Made by a program: the position numbers and the translations under genes | The notes under the pieces: model-generated | What the model was told of the DNA's origin: nothing | The model's database searches: none | Seen by the model: only the letters and a program-made list of their open reading frames with translations | Assembly: GCA_036339995.1 (NCBI GenBank) | Contig: JAYYZW010000109.1 | Coordinates: 1-11,175, forward strand | DNA length: 11,175 nt | From: JAYYZW01 sp036339995 | GTDB taxonomy: Bacteria > Pseudomonadota > Gammaproteobacteria > Ga0077536 | Direction of reading: 5' to 3' | Part shown: positions 1 through 5,546 of the stretch, in pieces | Layout of the letters: the number at the start of each line of letters is the position of its first letter | How positions within the stretch are numbered: the stretch's first letter is position 1

Positions 1-531
1 GGACGCCAATTCGCGGTGAATCTGACTTTCGGTCGTTCGCGCGCCGATCGCGCCCCAGGCGACGAGATCCGCGACGAACTGCGGCGTGATGACATCGAGA
101 AACTCGGAACCGGCTGGAATGCCGCGATGGGCAAGTTCCAGCAGCAGGCCACGCGCGGCGCGCAGACCGTTGTTGATATCGAAGCTTCCGTCGAGATGCG
201 GGTCGTTGATAAGGCCTTTCCAGCCAATAGTAGTCCGCGGTTTCTCGAAGTAGACACGCATGACGATAAAAAGCTCACCGCTGAGCTCCTGCATTGGACC
301 ATGCAGACGATCGGCGTATTCGAGCGCGGCCTTGGTATCGTGAATTGAGCAGGGTCCGGCCACGACCAGCAGGCGATCGTCTTCACCGCATATGATCGCT
401 TCCACTGCCTGCCGCGCATCGGCGACGGTATTGGAAGCCTGTTCGGAGACGGGAAGCTCCTCCATAAAAATCGCCGGCGAAATCAGCGGCCGGTAACCGC
501 TGATGCGCTCGTCATCAGTGATGTGGAACAT
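1..531 (-). CDS. aroG: 3-deoxy-7-phosphoheptulonate (DAHP) synthase, type I, partial (C-terminus beyond window)
   Basis: Catalyses condensation of phosphoenolpyruvate with erythrose 4-phosphate, the first cytosolic step of the shikimate pathway. The 177 visible residues start at ATG 531 and stay open to base 1. An in-frame TGA nine codons upstream makes this the first ATG, and GGAG lies nine bases before it. The family signature VVAGPCSIHD is at residues 56-65 with metal-binding Cys61. MRVYFEKPRTTIGWKG follows at 91-106 with Arg92 and Lys97, and GAIGARTTESQIHREL at 160-175. Cys61, Arg92 and Lys97 fall at the same numbers as in E. coli AroG, so the N-terminus is probably complete. About half of a usual 350-residue protein is missing. 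It lies downstream of feoB on the same strand, 174 bases away, and is unlikely to be functionally linked to it. The symbol follows the best-known paralogue; the visible part does not separate AroF, AroG and AroH or tell the inhibiting amino acid. Confidence 0.95.
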   Translation of the reverse strand, partial: MFHITDDERISGYRPLISPAIFMEELPVSEQASNTVADARQAVEAIICGEDDRLLVVAGPCSIHDTKAALEYADRLHGPMQELSGELFIVMRVYFEKPRTTIGWKGLINDPHLDGSFDINNGLRAARGLLLELAHRGIPAGSEFLDVITPQFVADLVAWGAIGARTTESQIHRELAS

Positions 532-625
532 GCCGCACGGCTCCGTCGCTATCGCTCAAGGAGCGCGATGATAAAGCGGCCATGCAATTATCGCCAGCCG
601 GCATTGATGGACGTGGCCGAAGTGT

Positions 626-652
626 TAGAACTTATCTCAATATTATTCACAT
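626..652 (+). repeat. Solo, diverged terminal-repeat end related to the MITE upstream of feoB
   Basis: The segment reads TAGAACTTATCTCAATATTA and then TTCACAT. It matches the left terminal repeat of the element at 2836-2966 except for a few substitutions, and is in the same orientation. The match fades after CACAT, and I found no inverted partner between here and the end of feoB. It is therefore a truncated or decayed copy, or a lone end. It lies 54 bases past the feoB stop codon, in the 174-base gap before the DAHP synthase gene. I see nothing else in that gap apart from the ribosome binding site of the DAHP synthase gene. Confidence 0.75.
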
Positions 653-705
653 CCGTGATAAGCCTCGGTCGATAGATCTCGTGATCGAAGCGGCCCGGGG
701 ACCAC

Positions 706-2829
706 TCAACCCAGGTCCAACCACGTTCCAAACTGGTACGCAAAGAGCGCACCCAGATAACCTCGACCCGTCATATAGACCCACGCCGCAGTCGGCCAGG
801 CCCAGGTACCGGTTTCGCGCCGCATCACCGCCATGGTCGAAGCGCATTGCAGGCAAAACGCGAAAAAAATCATGAGGCCCAAGACCATGGGCAGGGTGTA
901 TACGAGCGAGCCGTCCGCGTGGCGCGCTGACTGGATTCGGCTGCTCAGGCTGGCCGCTTCCGAATCATCGCCGACCGCGTAAATCGTGCCGAGTACCGCG
1001 ATCACGACTTCTCTCGCGGGAAACGAGGCGACGACGGCGGCGGTTACCTTCCAATCCCAACCCAGGGGGGCGAACAAGGGGGCAACGCCGCGGCTTATCT
1101 GCCCGAGATAGCTTTGTTCGAGCTGCTGAGCGGCCACGACCGCACCGCCAGCAGGCGAATGTGGACCGGTGTGCAACGGAAAGGATGCGAGTACCCAAAC
1201 GATGATGGCAACGGCAAAGATAATCGTGCCGGCACGCTTGAGAAAAATCAGCGCGCGGGCGAGGAGCTTGCTCAACACTGCCCTCGCGTTCGGAATTCGG
1301 TAGGGCGGCATCTCCAACAGAAACCTCGATTTTTTCCTCGACCAGAACACGCGGCTGACGAGCCAGGCCGTCATCGCGCCGCCGACGATACCCAAAGCAT
1401 AGAGGCCGAGCAGGATCAGTCCTCGTTGATTGACTAGGCCGCCGAGGTAACGCGTATCGGGGATAAACGCTGTGATCAACAGCGAATAGACGGGCAGCCG
1501 CGCCGAGCAGGTCATGAACGGGGCGGCCAGAATGGTCGCGAGACGGTCGTGTTTGTTCGCGATGACACGCGTCCCCATGATACCGGGAACAGCGCAGGCG
1601 AAACTCGACAACATCGGAATAAAGGATTGGCCCGATAAGCCCATGCCGCGCATCAACCGGTCCATCAGAAAAGCGGCCCGCGCCATGTAGCCTGAGTCTT
1701 CGAGAACGATAATGAAAGCGAAAAGAATGACGATTTGAGGCAGGAACACGACGACGCTGCCGACACCCGCGACGACGCCTTCGGATATGAAGCGGGCGAA
1801 CAGGCCGCCTCCCGGGATAGCCGCCGTGATCTCGGCAAGCGAACCCGTTAACACATTGATCGCGTCGACCAGCGGTCCGGCACAGGCAAATACCGCCTGG
1901 AATACGGTGGCCATGACCAGCACGAACAACAGCGTACCGCTGACGGGATCGTTGACGATCCGGTCCACAAACTCGGCGATCGGGCGAATAGCGCCCGCGC
2001 TGCGGTGTTCCACGCCCGTAAGCTGCGCGTGGATCCAACTGTAGCGGTCGCGTGCCTCCAGCGTCGCGAGATTTCGCCCTCCGCCAACCTGGCGCCGCAG
2101 CGCCTTGAGTCGCTCGACGGTCGCGTTACCGCCGATCTCAACGAGACGGGCTTCGGCGTATCCGCCTTCGTCGACGAGAGCACGGCTCGCTTCGAGCGCA
2201 CTGACATACTGAGACGCGCTTGAGACATTCCCGGCCAGCTCCAGAGCCGCGTTGCCTAGCATCGGATTGATCATGATGTCGGGCGGTGCGCTTTTTTCCA
2301 GAACGCCGACGACTGCCTGCTTCAGCTCGGCGAGACCCGTACCCTGCGTTGCGGAGAGGGGAACGACGGGGCAGTCCAGACGGCGCGACAATTCGCCTTG
2401 ATCGATTTCGATCCCTTCAAGAGCCAACCGATCGATCATATTCAATGCAATGACGGTTGGAACACCTGCTTCGAGTATCTGGGAGGCCAGAAACAGGTTG
2501 CGGCGAAGATTGGTCGCATCGACCACCACGATCACGGCGTCCGGCATTCCAAGATTGGCAACCGCGCCGCGCAGCACGTCGACCGTGACGATCTCATCGG
2601 GAGACATGGCAGCCAACGAGTAAGTGCCCGGGACGTCGACAAGGCGGACGGCGATGCCGCCTAAATCGCAGTGACCTGAGACCTGCTCGACAGTGACGCC
2701 GGAATAATTACTGACCTTTTGCCTGAGCCCGGTCAGCTGATTGAACAGCGTGCTCTTGCCGGTGTTGGGGTTGCCGACGGTAACCACGACCGGTGTTGCC
2801 ATCGTCGCGGTGCTGGCGGTGGCATCCAT
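706..2829 (-). CDS. feoB: Ferrous iron transport protein B (FeoB)
   Basis: Inner-membrane Fe(II) importer with a cytosolic GTPase domain fused to a membrane core. At 707 residues it is a little shorter than E. coli FeoB (773). GTPase motifs are intact: G1 GNPNTGKST at 19-27, switch I Thr46, G3 DVPG at 65-68, G4 NMID at 130-133 and a G5-like SA at 159-160. A helical linker follows, then hydrophobic segments with the conserved DSGYMARAAFLMDRLM, the Gate-type CSARLPVYSLL with its Cys, and SFPAREVVIAVLGTIY. The C-terminus CASTMAVMRRETGTW is also typical. The start at 2829 is only six bases from the MITE. An internal ATG at 2802 (Met10) would give MATPVVVTVGNP, closer to the usual FeoB N-terminus, but has no clear ribosome binding site. 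Gene order is feoA1-feoA2-MITE-feoB; no feoC is seen. Expression probably depends on the iron-responsive promoter upstream of feoA1, modified by the MITE. Confidence 0.97.
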   Translation of the reverse strand: MDATASTATMATPVVVTVGNPNTGKSTLFNQLTGLRQKVSNYSGVTVEQVSGHCDLGGIAVRLVDVPGTYSLAAMSPDEIVTVDVLRGAVANLGMPDAVIVVVDATNLRRNLFLASQILEAGVPTVIALNMIDRLALEGIEIDQGELSRRLDCPVVPLSATQGTGLAELKQAVVGVLEKSAPPDIMINPMLGNAALELAGNVSSASQYVSALEASRALVDEGGYAEARLVEIGGNATVERLKALRRQVGGGRNLATLEARDRYSWIHAQLTGVEHRSAGAIRPIAEFVDRIVNDPVSGTLLFVLVMATVFQAVFACAGPLVDAINVLTGSLAEITAAIPGGGLFARFISEGVVAGVGSVVVFLPQIVILFAFIIVLEDSGYMARAAFLMDRLMRGMGLSGQSFIPMLSSFACAVPGIMGTRVIANKHDRLATILAAPFMTCSARLPVYSLLITAFIPDTRYLGGLVNQRGLILLGLYALGIVGGAMTAWLVSRVFWSRKKSRFLLEMPPYRIPNARAVLSKLLARALIFLKRAGTIIFAVAIIVWVLASFPLHTGPHSPAGGAVVAAQQLEQSYLGQISRGVAPLFAPLGWDWKVTAAVVASFPAREVVIAVLGTIYAVGDDSEAASLSSRIQSARHADGSLVYTLPMVLGLMIFFAFCLQCASTMAVMRRETGTWAWPTAAWVYMTGRGYLGALFAYQFGTWLDLG

Positions 2830-2835
2830 TATTTA

Positions 2836-2865
2836 GAACCTATCTCAAAATCATTCACATGCGCG
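2836..2865 (+). repeat. Left terminal inverted repeat of the MITE (feoB side)
   Basis: This is the feoB-proximal 30-bp arm, starting GAACCTATCTCA and ending CATGCGCG. On the feoB coding strand it reads GAGATAGGTTC followed by TAAATA and the feoB ATG, so it holds the only Shine-Dalgarno-like stretch in front of feoB. It differs from the right arm only at its seventeenth base. Confidence 0.88.
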
Positions 2866-2936
2866 TTGCCCGTCGCTTATTTAACGGTGCTAAACCGCAC
2901 TCCTCGCGCCCTGAACTGCACAAAAATGGCTACCGG

Positions 2937-2966
2937 CGCGCATGTGAATAATTTTGAGATAGGTTC
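2937..2966 (-). repeat. Right terminal inverted repeat of the MITE (feoA side)
   Basis: This is the feoA-proximal arm, inverted relative to 2836-2865 with one mismatch. In the feo transcript it comes first and can pair with the other arm across a 71-base loop. Confidence 0.88.
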
Positions 2967-3053
2967 TAGTGTGCTGTCCCGCAATAAACCTTCATTATTC
3001 GCCGGCCCTCGTACCGCGCCAGGGCGTTACGATTCCCTATGCCGCACACACTC

Positions 3054-3287
3054 CTAGCGGACTTCCCTGACCAGGACGTTGGCAGCTTCGTCGTTTCTGA
3101 GAGAAAGCGAATAGCCCATGAGTCGGATTTCTACGGGATCCCCGGCCGGCGCCAGCCGGATGATTTCTACCGGGGTGCCCTCGATGATACCCATCTGCAT
3201 CAATCGTTGAGCGCCGTCGTTGAATTCGGCATACCCCTCCACGATACCCGATTGCCCGGGTTTCAAAGCCGCGAGCGTCGTGGTCAT
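3054..3287 (-). CDS. feoA: FeoA-family protein, second copy (FeoA2)
   Basis: Small cytosolic SH3-like protein of the FeoA family, thought to assist FeoB, probably by contacting its cytosolic part. The 77 residues begin MTTTLAALKPG. The canonical core is LMQMGIIEGTPVEIIRLAPA (48 bases of it lie upstream of the GDP motif), then GDPVEIRLMGYSLSLRNDEA and a final hydrophobic strand. Length is normal for FeoA. Start choice: the ATG at 3287 overlaps the stop of feoA1 in an ATGA junction, which points to translational coupling. A longer reading from 3377 would only add out-of-family residues encoded inside feoA1. This copy is the more typical of the two. It lies upstream of feoB but is separated from it by 224 bases, 131 of them the MITE. 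The remaining 85 bases between feoA2 and the MITE show no gene. Confidence 0.93.
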   Translation of the reverse strand: MTTTLAALKPGQSGIVEGYAEFNDGAQRLMQMGIIEGTPVEIIRLAPAGDPVEIRLMGYSLSLRNDEAANVLVREVR

Positions 3288-3544
3288 TGACCCGAGAGAA
3301 AGGATAAAACGGAGCGAGGTGGTTCTTCGAGGAGGTCGACCTGAATGCGAGCGGCATCGAATCGATTGATGGCCCACTGCTGCTTATCGATACCGACGAG
3401 CACGGGATCGCCGGTGCCCAGGATCCCGACGCTGGTACCGGGAATGATACCGCGCGCCGCGTACTTGGCGGTGATTTGAGGATCGTCGGCCTCGATGCGG
3501 GTGATGACCGCGCGCGAGCCGCGTTTCAGATTCGACAAGTTCAA
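3284..3544 (-). CDS. feoA: FeoA-family protein, first copy (FeoA1), TTG start
   Basis: First gene of the feo operon, 86 residues, an SH3-like FeoA domain probably acting with FeoB in the cytosol. The MNLSNLKRGSRAVITRI strand, the AARGIIPGTSVGIL turn and GTGDPVLVGIDKQQWAINRF follow the FeoA plan. It is diverged: the usual APxGDP is reduced to GTGDP, and the LxLRxxEA segment reads WAINRFDAARI. It has an ITAKYAARGIIPG stretch resembling the enterobacterial FeoA pattern. No ATG is available. TTG at 3544 follows AGGAG (3556-3560) with an 11-base gap; CTG at 3550 is also in frame with a 5-base gap and cannot be excluded. The stop overlaps the feoA2 start. The upstream region carries the promoter and Fur-like box described separately. 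Having two unlike FeoA copies suggests distinct roles, which is inference. Confidence 0.9.
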   Translation of the reverse strand: MNLSNLKRGSRAVITRIEADDPQITAKYAARGIIPGTSVGILGTGDPVLVGIDKQQWAINRFDAARIQVDLLEEPPRSVLSFLSGQ

Positions 3545-3588
3545 GGTCAGGTCGGCTCCTGCCGGGTCAGGCGGTGTCCGCCATCACT

Positions 3589-3632
3589 CGATAGGGTAAT
3601 CTAAATCATAATTATTCGCAATTACCCTGTCG
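3589..3632. promoter_or_regulatory. Dyad element (12-bp inverted repeats) around the feo promoter
   Basis: The arms CGATAGGGTAAT (3589-3600) and ATTACCCTGTCG (3621-3632) are inverted copies with one mismatch. They flank a 20-base AT-rich spacer that contains the -10 box and the Fur-like site. Because the predicted start of transcription lies near the left arm, the dyad would act mainly as DNA (an operator) rather than as an RNA hairpin. The cognate regulator is unknown. Confidence 0.55.
3601..3619 (-). promoter_or_regulatory. Candidate Fur box upstream of feoA1
   Basis: Minus-strand GCGAATAATTATGATTTAG agrees with the 19-base Fur consensus GATAATGATAATCATTATC at 12 positions. It covers the -10 box of the predicted feo promoter, where a bound repressor would block RNA polymerase. 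Iron repression of feo by Fur is established in other bacteria; here it is inferred from sequence and position only. Confidence 0.5.
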
Positions 3633-3633
3633 C
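3605..3633 (-). promoter_or_regulatory. Predicted sigma70-type promoter of the feoA1-feoA2-feoB operon
   Basis: On the minus strand GCGACA (3628-3633, 4 of 6 to TTGACA) is followed after 17 bases by TATGAT (3605-3610, 5 of 6 to TATAAT). Transcription would begin near 3598, leaving a leader of about 54 bases before the feoA1 TTG. The gap between aceK and feoA1 (3545-3678) holds no gene. Confidence 0.5.
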
Positions 3634-3678
3634 TCCGCTCCATGGCCGGACCGGCGCGCTTATGGTCCGCGACCGCAG

Positions 3679-5418
3679 TCAATTCGACTCGCGCCTGGAG
3701 GCGAGGTGATAGTAGGGGGCGATTTCGGGCGCGCAGTTATCGAGATGCAGTTGCTTGATCCCGCGCCAGTACGAGGCCGTCAGGAGATCGCCGTGCCATT
3801 CGAGAAAGGCCTCCCGCAGCCGCTCTTTGATGGCCAGAAAGCGAATGAACTCTTCGGGAAATATGTCGCGTTTGTCGACGTAGAACCAACCGCCCGCTCG
3901 CATTTCGTCTTCCGGGTATGCCGCGTCCGGGAGGTCACGGAAACGGCAGTCCGTGATCAGGCACAATTCGTCGTAATCGTAGAAGACCACGCGTCCATGG
4001 CGCGAGACGCCAAAGTTCTTCAACAGCAAGTCCCCGGGGAATATGTTCGTCATCGCGAGATCCTTAATCGCCTGGCCGTAGTCGAGCAAGGCCAGGCGGG
4101 CTTCGGCGAATTCGTAGTCCTGAAGGAACAGGTTGAGCGGCGTCAATCGCCGCTCCGAGTAGAGATGGTCGATGACGACCTGGTCGCCGTCGAGCCGCAC
4201 TGTTTGTGATGTCGATTCGAGCAGTTCTTCGAGCAGCCGCGGCTCGAATTTATCGATCGGAAACTCAATGTTGCGGAATTGCTGGGTGTCAATGAGCCGG
4301 CCCGCACGATCGTGGTTGAACACGAACTTGTATTTTTTTTTGACTTCATCGTGGCTGATGTTCTTGGTATGGCCGAAATTGTCCCGTATCACTTTAAAAA
4401 CGAGATCGTAGGAGGGCAGGGTAAAGACCAGCATAACCAGTCCGCGATCCCCCGCCGCGTGCACGAAGCGGTCCTCGCAATCGGCGAGGTGGCGATGAAA
4501 GAATCGATAGCGTTCGGTTTTGCCCTGGCGGGCGCGTCCGAGAATCGTATAAATCTCGTCCAGCGGCTTCCTCGGCAGCATCGACTGGATGAAGTAAACC
4601 GCCCCTTCGACCGGCTCGACATCGACCATGAAATAAGATCGCGTAAACCCGAATAGCACGCTGAGGTCGTCCGTGGTATTGAGTACGGCTTCGATACGAA
4701 CGCCTTTGTCAGTGTTCTCGAACGCGAGTACCAACGGTGAGGTGTTGTCCAACCAGAAGAGCTTGCCGACGACGAACGCACGGCTCGACTGAAAAAACAC
4801 GTCGTGTATCACTTCAATTCTGCGTACGTTCTCATTCGCGAAATCCAACCCACCGACGATTCGGCCGATCTCGCCGCATACGAATTCAATATCGGAGTCT
4901 AGGTCCAGATGGGGCGTCTTGAAGCGGAAATCGTCGAGCAGCCGTTCGACAACGCCGCGGAGATCGCTCCAGTTGATGTAGTTATGCTGGCGCGCCGGGT
5001 AACGAACCGGCCCCTCCGGTGAAAGGATGTCCGCGGTGTCGGAAACCTGGGTTGGATCGATATTCAGGCTTCGCAGGACGTCCCGGTAGACGGAATTGAA
5101 AAACGTCTTGGAGAATTCTCCGTTCGGAATGTCCTCTACGCGGCTCCAGTAGATTTTCTTTATATCCTGCCAGATCTCCAGGTTGTCAATTTGGGCGCCG
5201 AGCAACTTGCGCTGGGTGGCCAGAGTGCGGGATACGGACTTATCGTAGAGCTCGATCCGCGCACTCAAATCGGTCCGCGCACCCACCCAATCGCGATTTT
5301 CGAATCGAGAACGTGCGCGCTGCGAAATACGGCGATAGTTATTGTTGTAGTTGACGAAGCCGTCGTGAATGCCCGCTGCCGCTTCACATATCAAGATTTG
5401 ATCTTTGTCGTCGGTCAA
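3679..5418 (-). CDS. aceK: Isocitrate dehydrogenase kinase/phosphatase (AceK)
   Basis: Cytosolic bifunctional enzyme that phosphorylates and dephosphorylates isocitrate dehydrogenase, diverting isocitrate to the glyoxylate shunt when acetate or fatty acids are the carbon source. The 579 residues match the usual length. The N-terminal regulatory half contains FFNSVYRDV near 106-114. The kinase half has PSYDLVFKVIRD at 335-346 with the ATP-binding Lys342, then HLYSERRLTPLN at 418-429. FPGDLLLKNFGVSRHGR is at 460-476, and FYDYDE at 479-484 supplies the acidic metal ligands. These blocks match E. coli AceK closely. The start is TTG at 5418, with a weak AGG five bases upstream; no in-frame ATG precedes it and the N-terminus aligns with the family here. 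It lies 128 bases downstream of icd on the same strand, encoding its own substrate. The familiar arrangement is aceBAK, and no aceA or aceB is in the window. Confidence 0.97.
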   Translation of the reverse strand: MTDDKDQILICEAAAGIHDGFVNYNNNYRRISQRARSRFENRDWVGARTDLSARIELYDKSVSRTLATQRKLLGAQIDNLEIWQDIKKIYWSRVEDIPNGEFSKTFFNSVYRDVLRSLNIDPTQVSDTADILSPEGPVRYPARQHNYINWSDLRGVVERLLDDFRFKTPHLDLDSDIEFVCGEIGRIVGGLDFANENVRRIEVIHDVFFQSSRAFVVGKLFWLDNTSPLVLAFENTDKGVRIEAVLNTTDDLSVLFGFTRSYFMVDVEPVEGAVYFIQSMLPRKPLDEIYTILGRARQGKTERYRFFHRHLADCEDRFVHAAGDRGLVMLVFTLPSYDLVFKVIRDNFGHTKNISHDEVKKKYKFVFNHDRAGRLIDTQQFRNIEFPIDKFEPRLLEELLESTSQTVRLDGDQVVIDHLYSERRLTPLNLFLQDYEFAEARLALLDYGQAIKDLAMTNIFPGDLLLKNFGVSRHGRVVFYDYDELCLITDCRFRDLPDAAYPEDEMRAGGWFYVDKRDIFPEEFIRFLAIKERLREAFLEWHGDLLTASYWRGIKQLHLDNCAPEIAPYYHLASRRESN

Positions 5419-5546
5419 TGGAACCTGAAACTCATCTGGGATTTGCCCGCATAGATATCGAATCCAGGAAATTCTCTTAAGAAACGAAGCAAGGGCGCAA
5501 CTTCTTATCCAGGCGCCACGCTCACTGAACCTTCCCGTAATGCAAT

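Larger units (their letters stand above)
2836..2966. mobile_element. 131-bp MITE-like element between feoA2 and feoB
   Basis: The element begins GAACCTATCTCAAAAT and ends with the inverted copy. The 30-bp terminal repeats (2836-2865 and 2937-2966) match at 29 of 30 positions. Both outer ends are flanked by TA (2834-2835 and 2967-2968), consistent with a TA target duplication. The 71-bp interior has no coding capacity, so the element is non-autonomous and would need a transposase from elsewhere. TA targeting fits IS630/Tc1-mariner elements or some IS5-family groups; I cannot assign the family. It separates feoA2 from feoB and places its outer end six bases from the feoB start codon. Confidence 0.85.

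Noticed and set aside
16..348. 110-codon plus-strand frame at the left edge
   Set aside because: It is antisense to the DAHP synthase gene, whose motifs and active-site numbering are clear.
568..573. TATCAT on the minus strand as a -10 box for the DAHP synthase gene
   Set aside because: No acceptable -35 box lies 15-19 bases upstream; the best six-mer matches only three positions.
965..2038. Long open frame of 357 codons on the minus strand inside feoB in another frame
   Set aside because: It lies wholly within the well-supported feoB reading frame, and its translation is rich in Arg and Gly with no family motif; typical of a frame shadow in GC-rich coding DNA.
2836..2966. Outward promoter within the MITE using TTGAGA as a -35 box
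   Set aside because: On neither strand does a -10-like hexamer fall at a workable distance from TTGAGA.
3706..4209. 167-codon open frame antisense to aceK
   Set aside because: It overlaps the conserved kinase part of AceK completely and shows no motif of its own.
5490..5525. Weak stem (GGCGC ... GCGCC) after icd as a possible terminator
   Set aside because: The arms are only five bases with a long loop, and no T-run follows on the coding strand.
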